From Fonsecaea monophora (lineage: Eukaryota; Ascomycota; Eurotiomycetes; Chaetothyriales; Herpotrichiellaceae), in NCBI RefSeq assembly GCF_001642475.1, contig NW_019174033.1, positions 1-64,000 of the forward strand: a DNA stretch of 64,000 nt, given 5' to 3'. Every line of letters begins with the position of its first letter. Positions within the stretch are counted from its first letter, which is position 1. Shown one piece after another: positions 1-12,744 of this stretch. The translations under genes and the position numbers were made by a program. The notes under the pieces are model-generated. The model was not told where the DNA came from and did no database searches. It worked only from the letters and a program-made list of their open reading frames with translations.

Positions 1-1028
1 GACTATATACCTTCGAGTAATTTACAGGCCCTACCGGCGCTAGTCCGAAGGCCTTCGGCCGAGGACTAGCGTGACGGTCATTACACGTCCTTGGCATTCC
101 TGCCAGTCACAGGTGGGAGACGCAGGCGGCACGTGTCGTCGTAGCGAGCAGAAAACACAACGCTCTTTGCACACTTTCATTCAACAATTTGCCATTGGTA
201 GTCCCAGTTCGGGCTGCTCTCCGTTTGTAAGTCCAGAATAGCTTGAAAATTACGCACCAGAGCATCAAAAGCACGAGAGTAGCTCATCATGAACTTAAGC
301 CTGTCAAAAGACCCTCTTTCAACGTGTCGGTGCCAACAACCAAAGATCACATCGAATCCTCTCAGAAGCAACCTCTTTCCGACTAGCATCACTGTGCCAT
401 AAACCGCATCTACAGGGGATACTCTGGGAATTGCGGCCAAGTCAAAGCACATTTGCCCACCACCTAATCGTCGCAATGGCGAAGATAGAAAGAGAGGGGA
501 ACGACAGGACCAACACAAGATGTGGACATTCAGTTTCTTCTCGACCTCACCGCAACTCGCCATATTCTAGGACTGCTGCTCTTTCGCACACACCAGGGCT
601 CTATTATCTCAAGACTTCTTTCCTTGATCTTGCTATCGGCCGTGGACTGGCTCTTCGCAGGCTCGACTGATAATGTGTGAGCTGTTTCGTCGGCAATGCT
701 CGTCTTCTCCAAGGAGGCTGGTGTCCCGGTTGAACGAATGCCAACTGTAAATGGGCTATTCCTCCCTGCTTTGCATCATGGGATCGATATGGCTTTCCCC
801 AGGCTTGGTCATCGGATTGTTGCTTTTGTGGAAATTCGACACCAAGTGGGATGCAATGTGGTATCGCCCATCAATGATCTTGGGGAACAGCGACCCCAAA
901 TCCACTCACGGACTTATTTGGAGAGGAATCATCAACCACCAGGAGAACCCCATGATCCAAAAAACCAGGAGAAATTACACTTTTGCCCCCCCACTGGAGT
1001 CGAATTTCGCCTCGATAATCCATCGAAA
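1..1028. other. Left-edge non-coding stretch
   Basis: No convincing gene is seen. Short open frames on both strands lack family motifs and splice logic. The stretch carries the inverted repeat at 38-71 and then the upstream region of the MmgE/PrpD gene that starts at 1029. Confidence 0.5.
38..71. repeat. Perfect 9-bp inverted repeat with palindromic loop
   Basis: The arms CGCTAGTCC (38-46) and GGACTAGCG (63-71) are exact reverse complements. The 16-base loop contains its own palindrome GAAGGCCTTC. It could be the end of a small transposable element or a terminator-like hairpin. No partner copy was recognised in the window. Confidence 0.6.
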
Positions 1029-2420
1029 ATGGCCGTGGTCGACCACACCGCCCAGCTTGCACACTTTCTCTCCCAACTTGAATATGATGATCTCCCAGAA
1101 CAGGTTGTTGAGCAGGCAAAACGTGGGATTCTCAATAGCCTAGGATGCGGAGTGGGCTCTTCCCAAGCCTCATCCACGCAGAAAGTATTCGGCTTGATCA
1201 CACAGACTGATCAAGCCAGTCTCTTGGGCAGAGCTGAGCGTGCGAGCGTTGAAGATGCTGTACTGCTCAACGGAATTGCCCTCACAGCAGCTGACTATGA
1301 CGATACGCACCTGCGAACGGTGATTCACCCTTCTGGAACACCACTGGCAGCGCTTTTCTCCTGGGCGGAACACCATCACCTATCAGGCAGGGAGTTCTTA
1401 CTTGCCTTCATTTGTGGGGTTGAAGCGCAATGCGCTGTAGGAAATGCAATATCTCCAGGGCATTATCGCGATGGATGGTAAGCACAATGCCAGCCCTGAA
1501 ATACGGAAGCTAAGTGTTGCAGGCATATCACTGGCACAACCGGATCCTTTGGTGCAGCGGCAGCGATTGCAAAGGCACTAAAACTTGATCCGAGCCGATT
1601 TGCCGCGGCGCTCGGGCATGCCTGCAGTATGGCCGGAGGGATCAGGGCCATGTTCGGGACTGATACGAAGACCTTACACATGGGGAGAGCCGCGCAAAAT
1701 GGTATTCTTGCAGCGAATCTTGCATTCCGTGAATTTCAGAGCTGTGAAAGGTCTCTTGAATCATGGGCAAAGCTGGTATCGTCGACAGTCAACGAACAAC
1801 TGATCTCGATAATTGCACAAGATCGGAAATGGCAGATCCTCGAGAACACTTTCAAGCCCTATCCCTGTGGAATCGTCATTCACCCACTCATTGATGGCTG
1901 TTTGGAAGCATTTGCGGAAGACAAGTTTATCTCTGGGAAGCTGGAGGCCGTTGAGGTGGTGGTAAATCCCCAATGCGTGCGGCTGTGCTCGATCAAGCAT
2001 CCAAAAGCCGGCCTCGAAACCATCTTCTCGTTGTATCACGGATGTGCGGTCGCACTAGTCCATGGGCGTGCTGGGCCTATCCAGTTTTCGGATCAGGCAT
2101 GCCATGATGATGCGGTCGCGTCCGTGAGAGACAAGGTTAAGGTGGTAACTAACGAAGCTATTCGTGACGATGAAGCGCATTTGAAATTGAGGTATCTTTC
2201 GAACGGCTCCCAAGAGAAGAAGATCCATGTCAAACATGCAACGGGCTCCTTGGCTAAACCCATGACAAAACAGGGACTGGAGGACAAGTTTTTGGACCAA
2301 GCAGTACTGATTCTTGGAAAACAGACTGCGCAAAAGGCGATTGAAGCATCCTGGAGCCTTGACAATGTCGCGGATATTGCCAACTTTACACGTTTATTCA
2401 GTCCGGTGAATCGAGGTTAG
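1029..2420 (+). CDS. MmgE/PrpD-family protein (cis-aconitate decarboxylase / 2-methylcitrate dehydratase family)
   Basis: Two exons, 1029-1477 and 1523-2420, with a 45-base intron, give 448 aa, the usual family length. The start is the first ATG in the conserved frame; the frame upstream of it shows no family similarity. The intron falls inside the hallmark GWHITGTTGSFGAAAA stretch and splicing rebuilds it exactly. The N-terminal all-helical MmgE/PrpD domain (ADYDDTHL..., VIHPSGTPLAA) and the C-terminal lid domain (AFxPYPCG-type sequence, here TFKPYPCGIVIHP) are both present. Members dehydrate or decarboxylate tricarboxylic acids, for example 2-methylcitrate, cis-aconitate or iminodisuccinate. 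Which substrate applies cannot be read from the sequence. It is convergent with the O-methyltransferase at 2607-3955. None of the transporters that accompany itaconate genes lies beside it. Confidence 0.85.
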
Positions 2421-2606
2421 ATATTTTACAAAACAAAAACGAGCACGGCAGCATGCGTCGATGAAGGGGTGTCTTCAATCTGACCCTGTCTAAGCATCAA
2501 AGCATCTCTGACCTAAGTCGTCGTTGCAGTCCAACCCAGGGATTGCTGCATGTCCACAATATCCTTGCAGCCAGCTCCGTCGTACCTCTCTGGTGTCAGG
2601 AGAGAC

Positions 2607-3955
2607 TCAAGACTGAAGCACAGAATCCCTGCGCTCCTCCAAAACCACTTCGAGCAGCGACAGTGCGCTTCCGGTGGGCTTGCGTATCTTGATCAGTTTC
2701 AGTCGAGAATCCGTCTCAGCAAATAAACGTCGCCATTCGCCCTCGTCCCTTTCCAGCGCATTGTGCATCACCATCATTTGCATGTCCCGAATGCGCATTC
2801 TTCGCTCATCTCCGATCTTGAGATTGCCGTACGGCAGGGTGACATAGTCCATGATCAGTAGCTTCGAGCCAGGTTTCATGGCTACGAGAAGAGCTTGTAG
2901 GATCTTCTTGGCATACTTATCTGCCCAGTCGTGGAAGATCATGCGGAGGAAATAAATATCGGCGACTACAGGCTGAGGATCCCAGAAACTGTGCTCTTGA
3001 AAGCTAATCCGGCTCTTCATATGCGCAGGGACGATCGAGGTCGAGGGATTTGTGGCCTGGGCGACAGTCTTGGGGAGATCCTGGACAATGCAGGTGAGTG
3101 ACGGGTTGGTCTCGAGAATGGCAATGCTCGCATGGCCGAGGCTACCGCCCACATCGGCGATTGTTGTATGGGATAGGCTGCTCCATTCATAGGCCGACTT
3201 GATGTGTTGATGCGACAGTGGCGGCGACTTTGTGAACTGATTCATGACGGCGTGAAAATCGGCACCAAACTCAGGATGCTGCTCATGGTACTCGAACATG
3301 GGCAGATCGGTGTTCTTGAAAAGATTGAACGCCGTCTCGTTTGGCTCTGGTGAGCCGTGGCCCCATTTTTCGATCGCATCGTTGAAACGGCTTGCGATCG
3401 GCCATCCTCGATCGCTGGAATAACGGCTCAAAGTGGCAATGCCATCCTGGAGGAGCAGCAGCGATGTCTCGGAATGCGCCACTCCACCATCGACCTCGAC
3501 AAAGATACCCTTCGTCATGGCATAGCGCAGGACTCGTTTCATTTGCGACTCGTCGGTGCCGACCTTTTGAGCCAGCGCCTCGTAAGATATCTTCTCGTCG
3601 GCCGGGACCCCCTTAGCAACAGAAAAGCGGTTGATATACCGCAGCGCGGTAAGGTCCATGATCTGGAATGGGTTCAGCTGTCACCCCAGTACATGAGCAG
3701 ATGAGCACCCACGCTTGCGGAGAGTCCTTGGGTCAAAATATATTCGGGCGGAGTGACCATCAGAAGAAGATTTTGGACTGATTCAAACAACGACAGCCGC
3801 ATATCTCGTAATTCCGTTCCATTTTGGTACAGAGACTTCGAGTGTCCGTTAACAAGCTTGGAGGCTTCGAGATTGCGGTTGAGCAAGCCTGCCTTCACCA
3901 GACACGCGGCAGCGACGGCTTCAAGTTCTGAGAGGTTAGTGTCTGACAATGCCAT
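2607..3955 (-). CDS. SAM-dependent O-methyltransferase (COMT-like)
   Basis: Two exons on the minus strand, 3955-3713 and 3662-2607, with a 50-base intron (GTGGGT...CCATTCCAG), give 432 aa. The splice joins ...LSAS to IMDLTALRYINRF, restoring the helical dimerisation and winged-helix part seen in fungal O-methyltransferases. The SAM-binding motif is VADVGGSLGHASIAI, followed by VQDLP. The FHDWADKYAKKIL segment holds the histidine that serves as the catalytic base in this family. Such enzymes methylate phenolic hydroxyls of polyketides, flavonoids and other aromatics. No backbone synthase is adjacent, so the substrate is unknown. It is tail-to-tail with the MmgE/PrpD gene. Confidence 0.88.
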
Positions 3956-6202
3956 CTTGGATATGCTCCCAACCAGGCCAACAGCCGGCAGTCTCCTTGA
4001 GACGAGACCTCGAGGGATATATAGAACATGCCAACGCCATGCTTCAGCCACTCATCACCCCAACAACTCCTCGCACAATCTCACTGCTGCATGAGCCGAA
4101 CTATCACGGAATCCTTGCGATATAGCAGATCACTGAGCATGCATGAGAGTCATCCTGCCAGATGGCCAGAACTCGAGTTTCGTGATCCACAACTCTTACT
4201 TCGTCCAGAGAAACCAATAGGCTTGTTCCCGCCCGTGCCGTCGTTGCGTCCGGCCACCCCGCGACTTATTCTTCTGGGTCCTTGGAGAATTCTCATCATC
4301 TTTGGCGCGGCTGACCACAGGGAAGAGTGTTGACAAACACTCGTCTTGTGCACCAATAAATCCAGTCCTATTGAACCGCTAGAAGCCACCAAGGACAACA
4401 CCAAATTTAGAATTTCCCGATTGGGGGTAGCCAAGGTCGAATGGTTTTGAGGAATCAATCAGAGTACAGCTTCAGTGCGAAACCAACCTGCTTCTGGAAT
4501 TCTTTATGTCGATCAGCAACCAGAGCATCTTTGCATTATTGTTCTCGGCGTCGTATAAAGACTTTTTGTCTTCTCCGTTGAGATGTCCCGATCCGTCCCA
4601 TGTTGTCGAAGGGACATGATACTTGCTTCATCGATCACCAAAGAACCGAGCCAGGAATGAGGATTTCAAGCTAAAAACGGCATGTCTCCGTGAAACAGCT
4701 AATCGAGCCGCGGCGCCCAAGCTTTTCATATCGAGCGCCTTGCCACTATTGGAAAATGTGTAAAGGACAATACGAGAACGAAGGTGAGGGTAATCGAGAA
4801 TCAGATTTACCCGAAGTGCACATCATGGGGCAGCCAAGGGTGGTCAGCGAAGGATAGAGCCCCATTGCGCCCCGGAGTGGTGGGTTACTAAGTCATCTCG
4901 TTGCTATAAGTAGTTTCTGTAGCACACCATTTCGCTTGGACCAAGAGGGCTAGGGAGTCTCTTGCCCACCAATTATCTCCACGGGAGTCTCGTATGAGAC
5001 ACGAGAATACCCTTGGCGACAAGGAAGGCGAGGAAAGAGAGACGATGAGGAAGATACTCGCAAGTTGAGACCAAGCGATACTAGGGCCACCCACATTACC
5101 TGGCTTATCCTGGCTGTCGTGCGACGACAAGGCTCGAAGATATCAGGCGGCCAAGGTCAGTATCCGAAATGCAGACTGAGCTTATTGGGCGGAGGTGATT
5201 AGGACGCACAATTGGCCAGACTCACTGTTCAAGTTGGTAGGAGGTTTGACCAGGCACGTTCATGACAAGAGGAACAGAAGTTGATTCTTGTGAGGTTTGT
5301 GGCTGAAGAACCAAAGGATGTTGGAATGGGTGGCCACCGATAGTTTGCTTTCATTGAGCGCTGTTCACACTAGGATAACCGAATCAATCATAGCAAGAGC
5401 ATGTAGAAGGATATAAATTCCATCAGTTCGGCTGCTCTCCGCCTGAATATCGCCGTGGTGAAACAAGCGTCTTGACTTGGATGATTAGCCCCGCGTCGAA
5501 TTGTTGCCAATTGGTTTGTGTCAAGGAGTAGACATTGAGCTCCCCCTGAGATATCACCTAGACTCGTACATATCGGCTCAAGACCCAGAATGTGATGGTT
5601 ATGAGCCGGGCTGAAGGATACGGGTTCGCTCGACGCCTCAGCTCCCTTGGCAGCTTTTGAGCTGAGATTCGCCTGCTTGTATCCATCGATGGGGTCAGCC
5701 AAGGAAGCAAACCGAACCAGGGCTGTAAAAAGTGGTGCAAGGGGCGAAGGATGGCGATGGGGGGTACAAACTGGATGGAGCTGAGCTCATATGTGCCTGA
5801 CATGGGTAATGTCCCCGTCCATGGAAATTCGCACAACACAAGGGACTGCGAGATAATCTATTGCTTTGAATAAAGTGTGTACTTGTACAGCTGAGACGGC
5901 GATGGCGGACTCGAATGTAGCAAACACGCACATATCCGGGCCTGATCGTGAAAGGTAACGATTCCACGGTAGCCGTGTCTCGTGAGTGGCGATTCTAGAG
6001 CAAGCTGAACAACCACTTCACCGGCCAAGCAGTCGATACGAAGTATCCAAACCTCATCAGGATCAAAAGTGGCCATTGGACCCCTTCCCACAGGAGATGA
6101 GAGCCTGTTGTATATATCAACTCTTTCCCGGTCACTCTCGAGTGCCGTCGAATAATGCGCAGCCTCATAATCCTCCACAACAGCTTGAACAAATGCAGTA
6201 TC
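3956..6202. other. 2.2-kb stretch without a recognisable gene
   Basis: Short frames on both strands show no conserved motif, plausible splice chain or biased codon use. The right end is the upstream region of the CYTH gene; the left end is the promoter of the O-methyltransferase. Degenerate or lineage-specific genes cannot be excluded. Confidence 0.45.
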
Positions 6203-7009
6203 ATGGCGCCTAAGCTTGTCCCTGACTACGAGGTCAAGATTCTGATCAAGCCCTCGGAAGTGCTGACCTCAAATAACAAGCTCGACAGCGCCATCGTAAC
6301 AGAGTTTCATGTCGAGTCGAGCGCCAAGAAGATGAACATCCAATTTCTCGACACAAAGGAACGAGACCTCTATACCAGTGGCTGGAATCTTCGCATTCGA
6401 AAAGAAGAAGGAGAAGAGGACTTTGAGTTGACGTACAAGAAGCGCTATGCAATTGACGAGGGAGATGCGAGAATCGCGGGAGGTAGCATCGACATGGCAC
6501 TGGAGACGGCTCTGCAGGAAGGGTTCGACACCACAACAGTGTACAAAGCCCAGGTTGAAGTAGGATACCAGAAGCAGACTCTCTCCGTCAGCTCCGACGT
6601 GAAGGTTTCCGCCAAGGATTTCGACGGAATGGAGCTGCCACGTGTGGACGACTCGCGCATATTCCTCAGCACCAACGCGCCCAGCAAATTCAGGAACTGG
6701 GTGAGAGACAGTTGGGGTACGGATCATGTCCAGAAATCCATCATTTATGGCCCGGTACACGCAAAGAGGTTCAAAGGCAGATGGGACGGATCCAAGCTCT
6801 TCATTGAAGTATGGCCAATTCGAAAGAGCGAAACGGACGCGACACTTGAACCAATTGTCGAGGTGTCTTTCAAGACGCCTGATGTCCAAAAAGCTCTGGA
6901 GGGACGAGCCAAGATTCTGGAACTTTTCCAGAAGAAAGGCTGGCTCCTCCCCGAAGACTCCTCAAAGACGAAGTTGATTATGGAGCGGTATGGTTGCTCC
7001 AGCATTTAG
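6203..7009 (+). CDS. CYTH-like domain protein (triphosphate tunnel fold)
   Basis: A single exon of 268 aa. The start at 6203 has a good context (ATCATGGCG) and puts the family motif at the N-terminus. YEVKILI resembles the ExExK signature of CYTH/triphosphate-tunnel enzymes, but the first acidic residue is Asp (DYEVK). FLDTKERDLYTSGWNLRIRK and the following basic/acidic beta strands match the tunnel-fold pattern (the FxDT and LRxR elements). In the second half, FIEVWP and IVEVSFKT are alternating acidic strands. Family members hydrolyse or bind triphosphorylated or polyphosphate substrates. Here only the fold can be proposed. It stands alone, with no operon-like partner. Confidence 0.65.
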   Translation: MAPKLVPDYEVKILIKPSEVLTSNNKLDSAIVTEFHVESSAKKMNIQFLDTKERDLYTSGWNLRIRKEEGEEDFELTYKKRYAIDEGDARIAGGSIDMALETALQEGFDTTTVYKAQVEVGYQKQTLSVSSDVKVSAKDFDGMELPRVDDSRIFLSTNAPSKFRNWVRDSWGTDHVQKSIIYGPVHAKRFKGRWDGSKLFIEVWPIRKSETDATLEPIVEVSFKTPDVQKALEGRAKILELFQKKGWLLPEDSSKTKLIMERYGCSSI

Positions 7010-10000
7010 TTCCCGAATGATTCTCACCAGATGATCGATGTATCACCACCTTGACCACCGTGGCCAAGCCTGCGGCATAGCTGAATGTGTAGTAGTGGAT
7101 CACAAATCAAGCAGATTTCCAGATATCATGGCATGTACAAGTAAGCTTCGAAGCGGTACGGGTCAGTATGGTGGGCCGGGCAGAAGAAAGGAGGAAGATT
7201 TCGAGTGGGTCAACCTTGTTGGGTTGGTTTCTGCAACAGACAATATCATGGGGAGGCCCTAAAAGATCTAGCGGGCACGATCAGCCTGATCAGCCCATTC
7301 TTGAATGTTGGTCCCTCGCAACGTCTGTCTCCTATGCTGTTAGAGAGACTCTTCATCGTCTGGTCCTGACAAATTGAATTCGTTTCTGGGCTGCCTAGTT
7401 GAACGCCTTTTCAGGTTAGACACTGATCGAGAAGTCGTTGTTGACGGCAAATGTAGCCAGCACATACTTGTATGCCATACCGTGAGTTTCGCAGGCGGGT
7501 GGACCCTCAGCGAGGTTACCGTCACTGAGAGTGAAAAGCATCGCGCCATCTCATTCGGAGTTGTCCTGATAGGCACTGGTCATCTGGTCGATCGGGAAGC
7601 TTTGGAGCTCGCCCCGTCCGTGGGTACCGCCCACCATATCAACTCCGCACTGTTGCCAGTAAGGCTGAGCTTATGTCCCTGACAGTCCCGTCTGACAGCC
7701 TCGCACATGGGTTGCTCAATGGTCAAGAGTGCTTGTGGATCTTCTGATGGGACGTACTTAGACCTCGTACTCGGAAAATGTACAAGTAGGACAAGTATAT
7801 TGTGATTGTCAGAGGTGGTCCCTGTTGGGTCTGGGATTGTCTCGCCGTCATTTTTGCAATGTAACCGGCCCACTGGACGCCCGAAGCTAAGGGCTAGCAT
7901 GGGTGAGGAGGTGGTCGAGACCTGGGTAAGAGACGGTCACAATCGCCCCCGCTGGAAGATTTGCCCCCACTTGGGGTGGTGTGAGGGCCGAGTGATATCC
8001 ATACTTGTACAAGTAGATCGCTTTCCCCGGGTCACGCGTGAAGATGCCGGTTCTGGATCTGTTAGCGGCCCATTTTGCTTGTATGTACTCGTGCTGGTTG
8101 CTGTGATGGCGCTTAGTTGTAGTCGTCAATCGGGGCATGCCGTGCGCCGCCATGGTCCTTCCAAGGCAGGTTCGCTTGAAAAGTGCCAAGGTGCCTAATC
8201 GTGCCGGGCTAATAAACCTGAATAGGCCAGGAAACTCGCTTCACGGTTGAACATGCCAGATGAGGTACAAGGTGCGACGCTTGGCAAGTGGTGTATCGTG
8301 TAAGCTGTGCATAACTGTTACAAAAAACCTCGTTTGGCCTGCATGGGAGTTCTTGATGGTTGCATTGCTGACAACCATACTGTAGCTGATCGTGGGGATC
8401 TGTCCTATTGGAGATGGTCAAGGAGGGTGCTCTTCCCCCCATCTCCACGCCTCCAAGTAGGTCTACAGGTACTTGTATAAGTTGCTAACAGTGCATCTAC
8501 ACCATGGCGGTGGATAAAGAAGGTGACCACTCACCCACATGTATTGTCACTGCTGCGGCCGAGGCAGCGGAGTCTTTGTTGTCAACTGATGAAGGATTCC
8601 AAGGCTGTCCCAGGTGAAGCGAAGAGTCACACTCGTCTCGATGCACCTCGATGGGCGCAACTGGGGAACACTGTTTACCCGATTTATGTATCTTGACGGA
8701 ATGACTCCCTGATATCGCTCGGAAGAATGTCGCCTTGTCGTGTCAAATGCAAAGGTAGAACCGGCCTGATTCTCCACTCTCGCTCACCACCGGATGTATG
8801 TGCAGATAACCTTTTGGGTTGGTTTATGTCTTTTCCAACATCTTTCGACTGTCAAATGCCTTCCGTCTGGTCGTGGACCGGCTATAGTCGTCCACGGTAG
8901 AGGCGCCCACAGAATTGAGGCTCAGGAAACTGTTCACGAGTGCTGGGGGGTGATTAAGCATCTTAGGTGCGCTTGTTGCGATCCTGAAGGGGTGGTGAGG
9001 GAACTGTTGTGGTGCGCCTGCGATGCCCTAAATCTTAGCTTCTTGTCATTTTGCTTATCTGTCTTGTCGTTGTCTTGTCGTTTTCTTCACCATATCAAGC
9101 TTTTTTGACGTCGTTCCCGTTATCTCTGCGTTCTGCTCTGTATCACAGATCGGCAACTTGCGTCATGAAGAAGCTGTTGCAAGAGTTACAAGATTGCACA
9201 TCTGAAAGTGTCAGTCCACCTGTTCGCTAGTCAGGCAAGCGTATCCGATGGCTGGTTACCAGTCACTGCATTGATTTCTTGGTGATCGCACCTATCATTA
9301 GTCGCCCTCAGAATGTCTTTCCCTTCTCGGACATCATCGTTGCCCTTGATCAATTTCTAGGAGAGGCTATGACGATACTGTGAGGGTCGATCTGCGGTCA
9401 GAGTTTCTGTGCAGCGTAAGCTTCATCGGACGGTAGGATCGTCATCATCTTGTTCCTCATGGTACCGTTTTGGAGAACTACCACCAACTTCGGCCGGACC
9501 CATTCCGACTCCGATGAATGCGTTGGTGTTGTTCGTTTGACGGGACGAGGTTGGTCAACCAACCCCTCACGGTGCATTATTGATCAAAGTTCCTCTTTGT
9601 GGGCCCTCGCTCAATTTAAACCACGCGGACCGCATAGAAGGCATGGAAGCTCTTGACAGAGGCTTGGCACCCCCCCGCCACTGCAACATCCTTATCTTTT
9701 GACAATCCACTTTGAGCCACTGCGAGCCACTCCGAGCTACTTTGTGCCACCTGGGGCAATTTTGCCAGCAATCCCAGAACTCGCTCCGTCCGGCCAATCA
9801 CAGTGCGCATAACACACGAGCAGGCGTCGATGGCTTCGAGGGAAGACCGACTGGTCATACGGATCATGCCCGGGCAAGGGATCGACGTCGAATCCTGCAA
9901 CACGGTGGGTGACTGGCCATTTCGTTGCGCCTGGGCCATTGGTGGTTGGCGGTGTGTATGGGTGCCAGCGGTTGGTCGCCATCACGAAACTGCATATCTA

Positions 10001-10451
10001 GACCTGCGGGAAAAAACCTCAATTAGGTCTCGTGGTGTCATAGAAAGGTTCATCGAAGCTCACATGAGAGATACGCCACATCGGTTGATGCAAGCGATTG
10101 CTTCTGTCGTCTTCCCCCACCCAGGAATGCCCTACTCTCCGCAAAGCCGAGGCAGGGTTCGTTAAATGAGGGCGCGCCGGAACGATGTCACCTTATCGTG
10201 GCGATCACCAATGGTCTGTGTGGACAGTGCAAGGATCCAACCCACCCGAACCACTCTGAATGCGACCACCGTAGGACTCCTATCTATGATTTGCCGTACC
10301 TGCTTGTCGCTAATGGTTTTAGAGCTTAAGCGTGCTTGTGGTGCTTGCCTGATACCTGTGAAGCTTGGTTGCTTTAAAACCAGGGTCACCGCGGTCGTCC
10401 TCTGATCGTGTTCTTGTTTCCTCTCATTCTGCTCTCTGGACAATCGCCAAG
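7010..10451. other. 3.4-kb stretch without a recognisable gene
   Basis: No frame longer than about 130 codons, no family motifs and no transposase remnant that I can recognise. The palindrome-like words TGTACAAGTA / TACTTGTACA recur (near 7136, 7785, 8001 and 8468, and again near 5880), suggesting old repeat material. The last few hundred bases should hold the permease promoter. Confidence 0.4.
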
Positions 10452-12573
10452 ATGAGTTCCGATAACAAATCCCATACTCTCAACGAGAAATATGCCACTG
10501 ACAATGGAGCCCATGAGCCGGGTAGCCTCGCGGCTCATGTCAGGGGTCGACAATTCAGCGTCGACCCAGAAGATCAGACTATGGTGCAGGGCGACCAGTA
10601 CGCGCTGCACCGTGATCTCAAGGGCCGACACATGCAAATGATCGCCATGTAAGTATAGGACCCGAGTGCTTCAAATGCAGATACTGACTCGCCTTTCTTA
10701 TAGTGGTGGTGCTATTGGTGCCGGTCTCTTCATTGGTTCTGGTGGTGCCTTTCAGACTGGTGGACCTGCTTCTGTACTTCTCGGTTTCATGATCATCGGT
10801 AAGTCGTCCACTACAACAGGAAATGCAAAGTTGTGGCTAACAAGCTCTTAGGTTTCATGGTGTATGTGTCTCCGACGCCATTTTCGGTATTGATCTCTGG
10901 CTCACACTGTCCGTTTTAGCTACCTTATGATGCAAGCTCTTGCCGAGATGTCCGTTATGTATCCGATCAACGGCGCTTTCACAATGTACATCTGCCGCTT
11001 CGTTGATCCCTCATTTGGGTTTGCGTGCGGCTGGGAGTACGCCATCAGTTGGTTGACTGTTCTTCCCTTCGAAGTATCTGCCGCCTGTAATATTATCCAC
11101 TACTGGCCTGGATCAGAGGGTATCAACAACAGCGCTTGGATCGTTCCATTGCTCGTGGCCTTGGTTGCTATCCAATTCTTTGGCGTGAGGGGATATGGCG
11201 AGGTACGCTCATTCCAAAGTCGTGCGACGTAGTGCTGATCGAACCAAGGTCGAATTTGCCCTCAGTATTCTCAAGATCATTGCTTGCATAGGGTTTATGA
11301 TTCTTGGAATAATAATCGACTGCGGCGGTGTCCCAACAGATGACAGAGGCTACATTGGTGCAAGATACTGGTAAGTTGCCACTTTGTAATGGCTCTCGGT
11401 AGCGAGGCTGATATTTGAAACAGGCATCACCCTTATGAGGCATTTCTCAATGGCTTCCATGGCTTCTGCAGTGTCTTTGTCACCGCAGCTTTCGCCTACA
11501 CTGGCACTGAGCTAACTGGACTGGCTGCTGCGGAAACGGCCAACCCCAAAAAGGAGATTCCACGGGCCTCCAAACAGGTTGTGTGGCGAATCTTCATCTT
11601 CTACATCGTCAACCTCTTCCTCGTTGGTTTGATCGTACCGGAGAACAGCCCCTTGTATAGTGGTGAAGGCTCCACTTCGCGACATTCGCCTTTTGTCATT
11701 GCAATTCAGCTGGCTGGCATCAAAGTCCTCCCGTCCATCTTCAACGCTGTCATCTTGATTGCAGTCATGAGCGTTGCCAACTCTTGCACGTTCGGCTCGA
11801 CTCGAACAATTCAGGCACTTGCTGCTAATGGTAGGTGGGCACTCTTGTACTTTCTCTATCACGCTAAATCTATATACAGGAATGGGACCGAAGATTCTGG
11901 CCTACGTGGACAAGAAGGGCCGACCCGTGGCCGTTGTCATTCTGCAGCTACTCTTCGGCTGTCTGGCATTCATTAATCTGGCAGACAACGGCGGCACCAT
12001 CTTCAATTGGCTTCTGTCATTGTCGGGTTTGTCAATTCTCTTCATCTACGGCGGTATTGCCCTGGCTCATATTCGCTTCCGTGCGGCATGGTAAGCACCC
12101 GGACCCAGTTCTGGCCCGTGCCTGAGTCACTGACCGTTTGCAGGAAAGCACAGGGACATTCCTTGGACGAACTGCCATTCCGAGCCGCCTTCGGAGTCTG
12201 GGGTTCGTGGGTGTGCTTGTTCATCAACGTTATCAGCCTTATTGCCCAGTTTTATGTTGCGCTCTATCCCATCGGTGGTCCTTACCTGGACGCCGACACT
12301 TTTTTCCAGCTCTACCTCGCCGGCCCTCTACTCATCTTTTTGTACCTGTGCTGGAAGGTGTATAGCTGGTTTGCCCGACCACAAGACCGTCCATTGTTCA
12401 TCAGAGCGAAGGACATTGATATCTACACGGGTATGCGCGACACTCAAGTCGATATCAGTGGTCCAAATGTCCCAGATGAACAGAGACGCGCCAGCATCAT
12501 GGAGCTGCAAGAGGAAAAGAAGAAGAGAGGTGTCAAGGACTGGGTTTTGGCTTTCCTCAGGAACATCTTCTAA
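10452..12573 (+). CDS. Amino-acid permease (fungal AAT / APC family)
   Basis: Eight exons: 10452-10648, 10704-10798, 10852-10861, 10920-11202, 11249-11370, 11424-11830, 11880-12090 and 12144-12573. They sum to 584 aa. The third exon is only 10 bases and supplies the GFMV of the second membrane helix. The spliced protein has the cytosolic N-terminus (HRDLKGRHMQMIAI), then GGAIGAGLFIGSG, the consensus first helix of the family. QALAEMSVMYPINGAF and FAYTGTELTGLAAAET follow, and the hydrophobic segments fit 12 helices. The last cytosolic stretch ends in an EEKKKRGVKDW region. The expected role is proton-coupled uptake of amino acids at the plasma membrane. It is convergent with the reductase at 12745-13927. 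The substrate is not predictable. Confidence 0.92.
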
Positions 12574-12744
12574 AATGTTGAGAGCAAGATCAATCATCCT
12601 TTGCATACGAGGCGAATTTGGTCACTTGTAAATGAGCACAGACAGAGGAAGTGGGTAGTGATGGGAATGCAGTGGATAAGGAGATGTTAATTCAAACACG
12701 AAATCAAACAATTTCAAGACTGTATGATAGGGGGACTTTGTTTT

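Noticed and set aside
5858..6178. 106-codon minus-strand frame upstream of the CYTH gene
   Set aside because: It covers the CYTH promoter and shows no conserved pattern.
7010..10451. Several 70-130 codon frames on both strands
   Set aside because: No start context, splice chain or recognisable domain; codon usage looks random.
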